Assembly: GCA_039185015.1 (NCBI GenBank)
Contig: JBCDAU010000006.1
Span: forward strand, 1 to 64,000
Direction of reading: 5' to 3'
DNA length: 64,000 nucleotides
Source of the DNA: JBCBSZ01 sp039185015
GTDB taxonomy: Bacteria; Actinomycetota; Acidimicrobiia; Acidimicrobiales; Poriferisodalaceae
Numbering within the stretch: position 1 is the first letter of the stretch; every line of letters starts with the position of its first letter. Position numbers and translations under genes: made by a program. Below are positions 40,172-48,369 of the stretch, one piece after another. The notes beneath the pieces were generated by a model. It was not told the origin of the DNA and made no database searches. It was given only the letters and a program-made list of their open reading frames with translations.

Positions 40172-41677
40172 ATGGGGCATCCTCGGTCGGTGAGCGACGA
40201 CGACCAGGTGCGTGTCCCGGTCGGATCGCTCGTGATCCTCGCCGGTCCGTCCGGCGGCGGGAAGTCCACCTGGGCAACGGAGTGGTTCCGGCCCGATCAG
40301 GTCGTGTCGATCGACGAGCTCCGTGCCCTGGTGGGCACCGGTCCGGCCGATCAGCGTGCCGGCACCGATGCCTTCGACGTGGCCGACCTCGTCATCGAGC
40401 GTCGGCTCCGGCGCGGTCTCACGACGGTCGTGGACAGCCTGGGTTTCGACCGGGACCGCCGCGCCGGGTGGATCGCTGCGGCGCGACAGCGGGGCCGAGC
40501 GGTCCACGCGGTGTGCTTCGAGCTCACCGACGCCGAGCACCGCCGTCGCAACCGGGGTCGGGAGGCGGCGGTGCCCTCCAAGGTGCTGACCTCCCAGCTG
40601 CAGCGATGGCCGGAGATCAGGGACGAGCTGACCGCCGATGTCGATGTCGTCCACGAGCCCGGCCCCGCTCGGGTCGTCGTCCCCAGCGTGGTGCCCGCCA
40701 TCGTCGCCCGAGATCGTCAGGAGCGCGAACCGATGACCCTCCGATTCGGCCTGCAGTTGCCCGCCTTCGACTGGCCAGGCGGCACCGAGGCGCTCCCCGA
40801 GACGCTCGGGAGGGTGGCGTGCGACGCCGAGGCGGCCGGCTTCTCGCACCTCTGGGTCATGGACCACCTCGTGCAGATCCCACAGGTCGGACGTGAGTGG
40901 GACCCGATGCTGGAGAGCTGGACCACGCTCGGCTTCCTCGCTGCGGCGACCGAGCGCATCCGGCTCGGCACGATGGTCACCGGCATCACCTACCGCAACG
41001 TCGCCCATCTCGGGAAGATCGCCGCGACCCTCGACGTGCTCTCCGGCGGTCGGGCGGAGTGCGGGATCGGGGCGGCGTGGTTCGAGCGGGAGCACGACGC
41101 GTACGGGTGGCGGTTCCCGGCGCTCGACGAGCGCTACGAGCTGCTCGAGGACGCGCTGGAGCTCCTCCCCCTGCTCTGGGGCCCGGGCTCACCACGTTTC
41201 GAGGGGCGGCGGACCACCGTCGCCGAGGCGATCTGCTACCCGCGGCCCGTCCAGGAGCGCATCCCGATCCTCGTCGGCGGATCGGGTGAACGGCGCACGC
41301 TTCGCCTCGTCGCTCGCCACGCCGACGCGTGCAACCTGTTCGGCGAGCCCGAGGTCGTGCGTCGCAAGGTCGAGGTGCTGCACGAGCACTGCCGAACCGA
41401 GGATCGCGACCCCGAGCTGATCCGGGTCACGCAGCTCTCGACCGCGCTGTGCGCGCCCGACACCGACGCGCTCACCGCACGCGTCGACGAGCTGCGGGGC
41501 AACCGACTCCCCGAGGACGTCCTCGGACGATGGAACCCGGCGACCGTCGATGAGCACGTCGGACGGTTCCGAGCCCTCGCCGAGGCGGGGGTGAGCGAGG
41601 CGATCGTGAGCCTGCCGGACGTCGGGCTCCCCGGCGCCGTCGAGCGCTTCGCCCCGGTGATCGCCGCGTTCAGGTAG
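40172..41677 (+). CDS. P-loop kinase fused to F420-type LLM oxidoreductase
   Basis: 501 residues. Residues ~18-165 are an AAA/polynucleotide-kinase-like domain: Walker A GPSGGGKST at 25-33, VSIDEL, and a C-terminal lid RRRNRGREAAVPSKVL. Residues 188-501 are a luciferase-like monooxygenase-fold protein (MTLRFGLQLPAF, FSHLWVMDHL, RIRLGTMVTGITYRNVAHLG), related to F420-dependent reductases. An ATG at 40733 with AGGAG upstream would make the LLM half alone. Starts at 40172 (ATG) or 40190 (GTG) are both possible. Divergent from rplJ. Substrates unknown. Confidence 0.85.
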   Translation: MGHPRSVSDDDQVRVPVGSLVILAGPSGGGKSTWATEWFRPDQVVSIDELRALVGTGPADQRAGTDAFDVADLVIERRLRRGLTTVVDSLGFDRDRRAGWIAAARQRGRAVHAVCFELTDAEHRRRNRGREAAVPSKVLTSQLQRWPEIRDELTADVDVVHEPGPARVVVPSVVPAIVARDRQEREPMTLRFGLQLPAFDWPGGTEALPETLGRVACDAEAAGFSHLWVMDHLVQIPQVGREWDPMLESWTTLGFLAAATERIRLGTMVTGITYRNVAHLGKIAATLDVLSGGRAECGIGAAWFEREHDAYGWRFPALDERYELLEDALELLPLLWGPGSPRFEGRRTTVAEAICYPRPVQERIPILVGGSGERRTLRLVARHADACNLFGEPEVVRRKVEVLHEHCRTEDRDPELIRVTQLSTALCAPDTDALTARVDELRGNRLPEDVLGRWNPATVDEHVGRFRALAEAGVSEAIVSLPDVGLPGAVERFAPVIAAFR

Positions 41678-41709
41678 CCCGCTCCGGGTCCCGGCCTCCG
41701 GATCCCTCC

Positions 41710-41800
41710 CTCGGGCATCAGGCCACGGCCGCCCGCAGCCCGTCCGGGAGAGGAACTCGGGAGGAGAGCGGGGCTCCGGGGTCCCCGCTCGGGCATCAGG
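41710..41800. repeat. ECF41 gene-tail duplication with family B element
   Basis: ctcgggcatcagg occurs at 41710-41722 and 41788-41800 (offset 78); the second covers the sigma-factor stop codon. The 65 bp between (41723-41787) match the family B element at 48286-48331 in opposite orientation (gcagcccgtcc, aactcgggaggag, ggggctccgggg). Confidence 0.75.
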
Positions 41801-42662
41801 TGAAGTGGCCCAACTTGTCGGGGTTCAGCATCGTCCGGATGGCGGTGATGCGATCGCCGTGGACGTCGAACCCGAGGACCAGCGGCTCACGGATCGGCGA
41901 GCGGACCACGAGCCCCGGGGCGCCGTTGACGACGCAGCGCTCCACCTCGGCCGACGACTCGAGGCGCCCTGACAGGTTGACGAAGTAGCGGATGACCCGA
42001 TCGGCCCCGACGACCGGACGACGGGCGGCGTGGCGATCGGGCCCACCGTCGCTCACGGCGATCACGTCCGCGGCGAGGAGCTCGACCAGGCGATCCTCAT
42101 CCCCCGCCAGCACCGCAGCCAAGAAGGCGTCGACGAGGCGATCGGCGTCCTCTCGCGGTGTGCGATCGGTCCGGTGCTCGTCCCGGACCCGACGGCGGGC
42201 GCGGCTGGCGATCTGGCGGGCGTTGTCCGGTCCGACGTCGAGCACGTCGGCGACCTCGGCGAAGGATCGGCCGAAGACGTCGTGCAGGAGGAAGGCAGCC
42301 CGCTCGCGCGGCGCGAGCCGATCGAGCACACAGAGGAAGCCGAGGGTCAGCGTCTCGGCGTCCTCGACCGCGGCCGTGGGGTCGACATCGGCCAGCGGCT
42401 CCGGGAGCCAGGGTCCGACGTAGGCCTCCCGTCGGCGCTGGGCCGACTTCAGTCGGTCCCGCGCCAGGCGGCTCGTGACCGTCGTGAGCCACGCTGCCGG
42501 CGACTCGATCGTCGACCGCTCGGCGCCGTGCCAGCGCAGCCACGCCTCCTGCACGACGTCGTCGGCGTCGGCGACGCTGCCGGTCATCCGGTAGGCCAGC
42601 CCGAAGAGGCGGTCGCGCTCCGCGGCGAACGCCTCGTCGTCGGCACCCTCGCGGCCGGTCAC
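41796..42662 (-). CDS. ECF41-type RNA polymerase sigma factor (SigJ-like)
   Basis: 288 residues. Sigma region 2 (LAYRMTGSVADADDVVQEAW), sigma region 4 (LAPRERAAFLLHDVFGRSFA), then a ~110-residue SnoaL/NTF2-like domain. The C-terminus ends NPDKLGHFT; the NPDKL motif is the hallmark of ECF41, in which the fused domain controls sigma activity instead of a separate anti-sigma. GTG start with GGGAGG 8 nt upstream. It lies 22 bp after an FAD oxidoreductase, fitting the habit of ECF41 genes to neighbour oxidoreductases they control. Confidence 0.92.
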   Translation of the reverse strand: MTGREGADDEAFAAERDRLFGLAYRMTGSVADADDVVQEAWLRWHGAERSTIESPAAWLTTVTSRLARDRLKSAQRRREAYVGPWLPEPLADVDPTAAVEDAETLTLGFLCVLDRLAPRERAAFLLHDVFGRSFAEVADVLDVGPDNARQIASRARRRVRDEHRTDRTPREDADRLVDAFLAAVLAGDEDRLVELLAADVIAVSDGGPDRHAARRPVVGADRVIRYFVNLSGRLESSAEVERCVVNGAPGLVVRSPIREPLVLGFDVHGDRITAIRTMLNPDKLGHFT

Positions 42663-42684
42663 GGCGTCATCCTCCCAGCCGGCA

Positions 42685-43950
42685 TCAGGCCGGTGCCCGT
42701 TGTGCGGCGTGCTCCGTCGCCGCCGTGGCCGCAGCCCGGCCCGATGCCGCCGCCGCGTCGGCGAGGAGACCGTCACGACCGACCCAGTCGCCGGCGACGA
42801 ACACGCCGCGTCGACCGGCGAGGGCCACGCCCGGACGTCCGCGCATCCCGCCACGCTCCACCATCGGCATCCCGGCCGCCACGACCGACCGGTGCAGGTA
42901 GCGGCTCGTCACGATCTGCTCGTGTGCGATGCCCGTCCGGGCGGCGAAGGAGAGAAGCTGCTGCCGGCGCGCCTGCGGCGTGAGGTCGCCCGGCTCGCCG
43001 TAGGCGGCGACCGACACGAGCGACCGCCCGGCCGGGGCCAGCGCCGCTCCCGGGGCGTGGCGTGACAGGTACAGCGGCTCGTCGATGCCGAGCACGAAGC
43101 GCCGTTTCGGCTCGCCGCGCAGACCGAGATCGAGCGAGGAAGCGACGACCTCGGGCCCGGCCGCTTCGACCAGGCCGGCCCCAGCGACGAGTCGGTCGGC
43201 CGCCGCAGGGCCGGTCGCCAGCACCACCGCGTCGGCCTCGTGCCGGGCGTCGGCGTCGACGACGAGGCGGCCGTCGTGACGTTCCACCGCCCGAGCCGGT
43301 GACGCGTGGTGGAACGTCACCCCCCGCTCCAACGCTCGGCCCAGGAGCCGATCGACGATCGTCTGCCAGCCACCGTCGACGTACCGCACGCCCCCCTCGA
43401 GACCGAGCTGGAGCTGTCGGACCACGACCCCGGCAGGGAGCTGATCAGGTGCGTCGGCATAGGTGGTCAGCCGAGCGACGGCGTGGAGCTGGCGACGGGC
43501 CGCCGGGTCGCTGATCGACGAGGCGATCCACTCCGACAGCGGGACGTCCTGAAGTGCATCGGGATCGAGGTCGGCCAGTCGGCCGAGCAGTCGGCCGAGC
43601 TGCACCTTGCCCCGAAGTGGGAGCAACCGGCTCCGCAGCATCGATCCCGGCCCGACCGGCAGGACACGGAGGCGGCCGCCGTCCGATGCCAGGCTGCCGG
43701 ACTGGGGCGGGTCCCAGCCCGGCACGTCGATGTCGTACGCCGAGAGGATCGTCGCTGCTGCGCCTGCTCGGTAGAGCGCGTGGGGGCCGACGTTGAGGTG
43801 GAAGCCATCGACCCGGTCGGTCCGGGCCCGGCCGCCGGCCGACCCTCTGGTCTCGAGCACGGTCACCCGGTGCCCGGCGTCGACCAGGTCGTTGGCGGCG
43901 ACGAGGCCGGCGAGTCCGGCTCCGACGACGACGGTGTGGTGGTCGCTCAC
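42685..43950 (-). CDS. FAD-dependent amine oxidase/desaturase-type oxidoreductase
   Basis: 421 residues. N-terminal FAD-binding motif VVVGAGLAGLVAANDLVDAG, then GGRARTD, and a C-terminal FAD motif RGVFVAGDWVGRDGLLADAA. The fold resembles protoporphyrinogen oxidase and phytoene-desaturase-like flavoproteins; the substrate is not indicated. GTG start. Likely co-transcribed with the ECF41 sigma gene that follows. Confidence 0.88.
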   Translation of the reverse strand: MSDHHTVVVGAGLAGLVAANDLVDAGHRVTVLETRGSAGGRARTDRVDGFHLNVGPHALYRAGAAATILSAYDIDVPGWDPPQSGSLASDGGRLRVLPVGPGSMLRSRLLPLRGKVQLGRLLGRLADLDPDALQDVPLSEWIASSISDPAARRQLHAVARLTTYADAPDQLPAGVVVRQLQLGLEGGVRYVDGGWQTIVDRLLGRALERGVTFHHASPARAVERHDGRLVVDADARHEADAVVLATGPAAADRLVAGAGLVEAAGPEVVASSLDLGLRGEPKRRFVLGIDEPLYLSRHAPGAALAPAGRSLVSVAAYGEPGDLTPQARRQQLLSFAARTGIAHEQIVTSRYLHRSVVAAGMPMVERGGMRGRPGVALAGRRGVFVAGDWVGRDGLLADAAAASGRAAATAATEHAAQRAPA

Positions 43951-44032
43951 GTCTTCGTCCTCCTGAGGTGGGGTTCATCAGGCATGACGAGACAGCCCCG
44001 TCGGATGTGACATGTCATGGGAGGATCTCGCC

Positions 44033-44401
44033 GTGCGATGCCCGTGCGGGTCAGGCCGCGACATCGACGAGTGCTGTGGTGCGCTGCACTCGCGCCGCCG
44101 CGACGCCCTGACCGCCGAGGAGCTGATGCGCTCCCGCTACAGCGCCTTCGTGGTCGGCGACGTCGCCTGGCTCCGCGACTCCTGGGCACCGAGCAGCCGA
44201 CCGAAGCGCATCCACGTGTCGGCCGACGATCGCTGGCTCGGCCTCACCGTGGTGGAGGCGCACGGCGGACCCTTCGACGACACCGGTCGGGTGCACTTCA
44301 TCGCCGAGGTCGAGCGCGACGGGACGACCGTCCGGTTGGAGGAGCGGAGCCGCTTCGTGCGCCACGAGGGACGCTGGGTCTACCTCGACGGTGCGGGCTG
44401 A
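44033..44401 (+). CDS. YchJ-family (UPF0225) SEC-C motif protein
   Basis: 122 residues from the GTG with GGGAGG 8 nt upstream; an ATG at 44012 would add seven residues. It starts RCPCGSGRDIDECCG, the SEC-C zinc-binding motif, followed by the NTF2-like YchJ domain (LMRSRYSAFVVGDVAWLRDS, VHFIAEVERDG). Family function is uncharacterised; the SEC-C motif is shared with SecA. Divergent from the FAD oxidoreductase. Confidence 0.88.
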   Translation: MRCPCGSGRDIDECCGALHSRRRDALTAEELMRSRYSAFVVGDVAWLRDSWAPSSRPKRIHVSADDRWLGLTVVEAHGGPFDDTGRVHFIAEVERDGTTVRLEERSRFVRHEGRWVYLDGAG

Positions 44402-44413
44402 ACGGGCGGCGGA

Positions 44414-45346
44414 CTACCCGGGCAGCTCGACCGGCCAGAACACGTCGGTGAGCCAGTCGGCGGGATCGGGCACGTCGCCGGGGTCCGTGATGTAGGACTC
44501 CCAGGGCGCGCCCACCGACTTCGCACCGTTGGCATCGATCCACCGGTCGAGCGCCGCGTGCGCGTCGCCAAGCTGCTCGTAGGGGCCGCGGTGCTGGGTC
44601 ACGGCGACCGTCCCGCCATGGAGCCACCCGATCTGGATCCCACTCGCCTCGGCCGGGGCGGGGGCCTCGGCGGTGAGGGGGACCCCGCCCTCGAACGTGA
44701 TGAAGGCCGGCGACAGGTCGAGGTAGCGCACGACGGGCGGTCCGGCCATCGGCAGGCCCTGCTCCATGGCGTAGCCGAAGACGGCGGGCAGGACCTCGGC
44801 GAGCGCTGTCGGCAGCGCGTCCGCCTCGACCCGCCGGGTCTGGAACAACACGGCGACGGGCTCGACGGTGCGGGTACTGATCTCGTACGGCATCGCTGGG
44901 GCCTCCCGAGGGGTGGATCGGAGCGGTCGTCGGTAGAGGCCGACGCATCGGCTGGCGGACGCGGCGATCGCGGCGTGATCGACCAGGTTCGAGCGCGTGA
45001 GCTGTTCGGTCCAGCCCGCCGCCCGGGCGCGACGGCGCCATTCGGTGGGGGTGGTGCCGAAGCGTGCGCCGAAGGTCCGGATCAGGCTCTCGTGCGATGC
45101 GAACCCGCACGCGACCGCGACGTCGAGGACGCGCTCGTCGGTGGTGACGAGGAGCACGGCCGCCTGATCGACCCGAACGCGCAGGTCGAACCGCTTGGGG
45201 CTCTCTCCCGTCAGCGCCGTCATCACCCGCTGGGCTCGACCTGGTGACAGCCCGACGAGCTCGCCGACCTCCCGGAGATCGACGGGCCGGCGCGGATCGG
45301 CCAGCGCACGGAGGGCCGGCAGCACGTCGTGCAGATCGGTCGCCAT
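44414..45346 (-). CDS. AraC-family regulator with GyrI-like effector domain
   Basis: 310 residues. Residues ~20-110 contain the two helix-turn-helix units of AraC DNA-binding domains (ACGFASHESLIRTFGARFGT, TPTEWRRRARA). Residues ~152-308 are a GyrI/SOUL-like small-molecule-binding domain (YEISTRTVEPVAVLFQTRRV). The arrangement is that of Rob-type multidrug-response regulators. Convergent with the YchJ-like gene; 52 bp after it comes rplA in the same direction. Confidence 0.9.
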   Translation of the reverse strand: MATDLHDVLPALRALADPRRPVDLREVGELVGLSPGRAQRVMTALTGESPKRFDLRVRVDQAAVLLVTTDERVLDVAVACGFASHESLIRTFGARFGTTPTEWRRRARAAGWTEQLTRSNLVDHAAIAASASRCVGLYRRPLRSTPREAPAMPYEISTRTVEPVAVLFQTRRVEADALPTALAEVLPAVFGYAMEQGLPMAGPPVVRYLDLSPAFITFEGGVPLTAEAPAPAEASGIQIGWLHGGTVAVTQHRGPYEQLGDAHAALDRWIDANGAKSVGAPWESYITDPGDVPDPADWLTDVFWPVELPG

Positions 45347-45398
45347 CGATCGGCAACCTACGCGGCGATCAGCCGCCCGTCTTGACGAATCGCGTCGT

Positions 45399-46091
45399 TC
45401 AGTCGCCGAGGCGGGAGACGTCGACGCGGACGCCGGGACCCATCGTCGTCGAGAGCGTGAGCTTCTTGAGGTAGCGACCCTTGGACGACGCCGGCTTCAC
45501 CCGGTTGAGCTCGTCGATCAACGTCTCGAAGTTCCGACCGAGGTCGGCGACGTCGAAGCTGGCCTTGCCGATCGCGACGTGGATGTTGCCCCACTTGTCG
45601 GTGCGGTACTCGACCTTGCCGCCCTTGAACTCCTCGACGGCCTTGGCGGTGTCGGGGGTGACGGTGCCGGTCTTCGGGTTGGGCATGAGGCCCCGGGGGC
45701 CGAGCACCCGGCCGAGCTTGCCGACCTTGGGCATCAGCTGCGGGGTCGAGATGGCGATGTCGAAGTCGAGCATGCCGCCCTCGACCTCGGCGAGGAGATC
45801 GTCGCCGCCGACGTGATCGGCGCCGGCGGCCTCGGCCGCGGTCGCCTCCTCGCCCTCGGCGAACACGGCGACCCGGACGGTCTTGCCGGTGCCGGCGGGG
45901 AGCGCGACGGTGCCGCGCACCATCTGGTCGGCCTTGCGGGGATCGACGCCGAGCTTGGCGGACACGTCGACGCTCTCGTCGAAGCCCGCGCTGGCCAGGC
46001 TCTTCACCAGCTCGAGCGCTTCCTGCGGCTCGTGGAGCCGCTCACGGTCGTAGCGGCGGGTCGCGTCGGTGTACTTCTTGCCCTTGGGCAT
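45399..46091 (-). CDS. rplA: 50S ribosomal protein L1
   Basis: L1-stalk protein that helps release E-site tRNA and represses the rplK-rplA operon; 230 residues. KYTDATRRYDRERLHEPQEA and GLMPNPKTGTVTPD are signatures. Separated from rplK by 177 bp, unusually long for this pair, because of a repeat element and hairpins. Confidence 0.97.
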   Translation of the reverse strand: MPKGKKYTDATRRYDRERLHEPQEALELVKSLASAGFDESVDVSAKLGVDPRKADQMVRGTVALPAGTGKTVRVAVFAEGEEATAAEAAGADHVGGDDLLAEVEGGMLDFDIAISTPQLMPKVGKLGRVLGPRGLMPNPKTGTVTPDTAKAVEEFKGGKVEYRTDKWGNIHVAIGKASFDVADLGRNFETLIDELNRVKPASSKGRYLKKLTLSTTMGPGVRVDVSRLGD

Positions 46092-46134
46092 GTCGTTCGC
46101 TCCTTCGTAGCTCCCTCGTGGTGCGCTCTGCGCC

Positions 46135-46159
46135 CGCCGGGGCGAGGTCCTCCCCGGCG
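46135..46159 (-). other. hairpin in the rplK-rplA spacer
   Basis: Inverted arms cgccgggg/ccccggcg with a 9-nt loop, 44 bp before rplA. Nearby ggggc/gcccc at 46176-46188 could form a second small hairpin. It may attenuate or stabilise the mRNA. Confidence 0.4.
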
Positions 46160-46205
46160 TGTTGTTCTGGTGTGGGGCCGAGCCCCGTGTCTGCCGCTCC
46201 GGTCC

Positions 46206-46260
46206 CGCTTCCTCGATGCTCCGCACCGACGGCGTCGGCACTGCGCATCCGGCCGCTCGG
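46206..46260. repeat. dispersed hairpin element, family A, beside rplK
   Basis: Matches the element at 45-97 beside secY in cgcttcctcgatgctcc and ctgcgcatccg blocks; the central hairpin arms differ in both strands (ccgac/gtcgg here) but remain complementary. It lies 8 bp from the rplK stop. Confidence 0.75.
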
Positions 46261-46268
46261 ACCCCGGC

Positions 46269-46697
46269 TCAGTCCTCGACCTGGATGCCCATCGAACGGG
46301 CGGTGCCGGCGACCTGGGCCTTGGCCGACTCGAGGTCGACGGCGTTGAGGTCGGGCATCTTGATCTTGGCGATCTCGGTGATCTGCTCGTCGTTGACCGA
46401 GGCGACCGACTCACGACCGGGGGTCTGGGAGCCCTTGTCGATGCGGGCGGCTTCACGCAGCAGCACCGGGGTCGGCGGGGTCTTCGTGATGAACGTGAAC
46501 GACCGATCCTCGAAGATGGTGATCTCGACGGGGATGATCGTCCCCCGCTGGGCTTCGGTCTCGGCGTTGTAGGCCTTGCAGAAGTCCATGATCGCCACGC
46601 CGTGCGGACCGAGGGCGGTACCGACCGGCGGGGCCGGCGACGCCTGGCCGGCCGGGATCTGGATCTTGACGAGGGCGGCGACCTTCTTCTTCGCCAT
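46269..46697 (-). CDS. rplK: 50S ribosomal protein L11
   Basis: GTPase-associated-centre protein, target region of thiopeptides, 142 residues. PAGQASPAPPVGTALGPHGV and KTPPTPVLLREAARI are diagnostic. Start at MAKKKVAALVKIQIP; a longer in-frame N-terminus lacks support. 103 bp downstream of nusG. Confidence 0.97.
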   Translation of the reverse strand: MAKKKVAALVKIQIPAGQASPAPPVGTALGPHGVAIMDFCKAYNAETEAQRGTIIPVEITIFEDRSFTFITKTPPTPVLLREAARIDKGSQTPGRESVASVNDEQITEIAKIKMPDLNAVDLESAKAQVAGTARSMGIQVED

Positions 46698-46800
46698 GAT
46701 GCGTGCGTGCTCCGTCGTGTTCGTTGGGTGGTGCGCGGTGAGGCGGCGCGGCCGACCCACCAGTGTGGCGTTGCGCCTCGGGGCGGCGCCAGCCCGTGGT

Positions 46801-47775
46801 CTACAGCTTGGCGACCTGGGCGAAATCGAGCTCGACCGGGGTCTCCCGACCGAAGATGTTGACCAGCACCTTGAGCTTGAGCTGGTCCTCGTTGATGTCC
46901 TCGATCTGGCCCTGGAAGTCGGCGAAGGGACCGTCCTTGACCCGAACCGTCTCGCCCATCTCGTAGGCGGTCTTCGGCCGGGTCTTGCGGGTCGGTGCGG
47001 CCTGCTCCTTGTCGGTCATCAGGAAGCGCTCGACGTCGCGTCGGGTCAGCGGCGACGGCTTGCCACCCTGGCCGACGAAGCCCGTGATCCCGGGGGTGTT
47101 GCGGATCATCGGCCACGACTCACGATCGAGCTTGCACCGGACCAGCAGGTACCCGGGGAACATCTTCTTCTGGACGACGACCTTCTGGCCGTTGCGGAAC
47201 TCGACGACGTCCTCCATCGGGATGACGCAATCGTGGATCTTGTCCTCCATGTTGAAGGACTGGATCCGGGCCTCGAGGTTCTGGCGGACCTTCTTCTCGT
47301 AACCCGACTGGGTGTGGACCACGTACCAGCGACCCGGCAGCTCGTAGGGATTGACCGGACCTTCGTCGTCCTCGCCGTCGAGGAGCTCGTCCTCGTCGAC
47401 GACGGCGTCGAGGATCTCACCGGTCTCGGGATCGACGTTGGTGGGTGCCTCGGCCGGTTCGGTCTCGGCCTGCGCTTCGGCCTCGGCCTCCTCGGCCTCG
47501 ACGAGCACGTCGACGTCACCGGTCGGCAGCACATCGGGGGTGGGCGCGTCCTCGGGCTCGGCGGCGGCCACGTCGAGGGCGGCGTCACCGCTCGGCAGCA
47601 CGTCGGCCACGGGGTCGGCCTCGGCGGTCACCTCGGCAGCGGGCTCGACGTCGCCGACGGCCAGGACGTCGGGCGTAGCGTCGACGACCGGTTCGGCCGC
47701 GGGCGCGTCGGTGACGTCGGGCCCGACGTCACCGTCGTGTGCGAGGGTCGGAGCGGAAGGTTCGATGTCACTCAT
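46801..47775 (-). CDS. nusG: transcription factor NusG with long acidic N-terminal extension
   Basis: Transcription elongation/antitermination factor. The conserved NGN and KOW parts span residues 148-324 (GRWYVVHTQSGYEKKVRQNL ... GETVRVKDGPFADFQGQIED). Residues 1-147 are an unusually long Ala/Asp/Glu/Val-rich disordered region; typical NusG is ~180 residues and actinobacterial ones ~240-300. The ATG overlaps the secE stop by 4 nt. Confidence 0.95.
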   Translation of the reverse strand: MSDIEPSAPTLAHDGDVGPDVTDAPAAEPVVDATPDVLAVGDVEPAAEVTAEADPVADVLPSGDAALDVAAAEPEDAPTPDVLPTGDVDVLVEAEEAEAEAQAETEPAEAPTNVDPETGEILDAVVDEDELLDGEDDEGPVNPYELPGRWYVVHTQSGYEKKVRQNLEARIQSFNMEDKIHDCVIPMEDVVEFRNGQKVVVQKKMFPGYLLVRCKLDRESWPMIRNTPGITGFVGQGGKPSPLTRRDVERFLMTDKEQAAPTRKTRPKTAYEMGETVRVKDGPFADFQGQIEDINEDQLKLKVLVNIFGRETPVELDFAQVAKL

Positions 47776-48071
47776 ACGTCGAAGAGCTGGAGGATGCCCT
47801 CGCCGAACAGGAAGTCGAAGCCGGCGATCAGTGCGGTCAGGACGACGATCGTGACGAGCACCACGACCGAGTAGTGGAGGGTCTCGGCCCGGGACGGCCA
47901 CATGACCTTCTTCAGCTCGCCGCGGACCTCTCGGGCGTACTGGGCGGGGCTGGTCCGCTCCTGCGCGGGACGCGAGGTGGGACGCTGCTGACGGCCGCGC
48001 TGCTGCTGGCCGTCGGCGTCCATCTCGCCCTGCTTCTGGAGCAGGCGCCTCGTCTCTCGGTTCATCGCCAT
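47772..48071 (-). CDS. secE: preprotein translocase subunit SecE
   Basis: Small clamp subunit of SecYEG, 99 residues, with a single C-terminal membrane segment (YSVVVLVTIVVLTALIAGF) preceded by the conserved amphipathic ELKKVMWPSRAET. The N-terminal ~45 residues are polar and Gln/Arg-rich. Start at the first of two ATGs, 7 nt after GAGG. Between tRNA-Trp and nusG, as usual. Confidence 0.94.
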   Translation of the reverse strand: MAMNRETRRLLQKQGEMDADGQQQRGRQQRPTSRPAQERTSPAQYAREVRGELKKVMWPSRAETLHYSVVVLVTIVVLTALIAGFDFLFGEGILQLFDV

Positions 48072-48126
48072 GGGCGGACCTCGGGTGGATGTTCGTGGTG
48101 GTGCCGGCGCAGAGCCCGACAACTCG

Positions 48127-48199
48127 CAGGGCAGGAGGGACTCGAACCCCCGACCGCCGGTTTTGGAGACCGGAGCTCTACCAACTGAGCTACTGCCCT
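48127..48199 (-). tRNA. tRNA-Trp (anticodon CCA)
   Basis: 73 nt. Acceptor agggcag/ctgccct, anticodon stem ccggt/accgg with loop ctccaaa, T-loop ttcgagt, discriminator G as expected for tryptophan. No CCA encoded. 56 bp upstream of secE. Confidence 0.96.
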
Positions 48200-48253
48200 C
48201 GGCAGGCTGACCAGCCTAGCAGTGGACCGGGAACTTCCATCGGCGGTGCCGAC

Positions 48254-48363
48254 GCCCGGTCCGTCGCTCACGCCCGGTCGGGGCCCCGGAGCCCCAACCT
48301 CCTCCCGAGGTCCTCGCCCTGACGGTCTGCGGCCCGGTCCGTCGCTCACGCCCGGTCGGGGCC
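48254..48363. repeat. 32-bp direct repeat bracketing family B element
   Basis: A perfect 32-bp repeat at 48254-48285 and 48332-48363, offset 78 bp (identical to the offset at 41710-41800). The 46 bp between match the elements at 18666 and 41723. It ends 7 bp from the stop codon of the anti-sigma-like gene. No rpmG or other small gene was found in this gap. Confidence 0.85.
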
Positions 48364-48369
48364 GTACGG

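Noticed and set aside
48200..48369. Small ORFs that might be rpmG
   Set aside because: Frames here encode repeat-derived Arg/Thr/Gly sequences with no L33 signature (no CxxC, no KxxLxxRKYxP).
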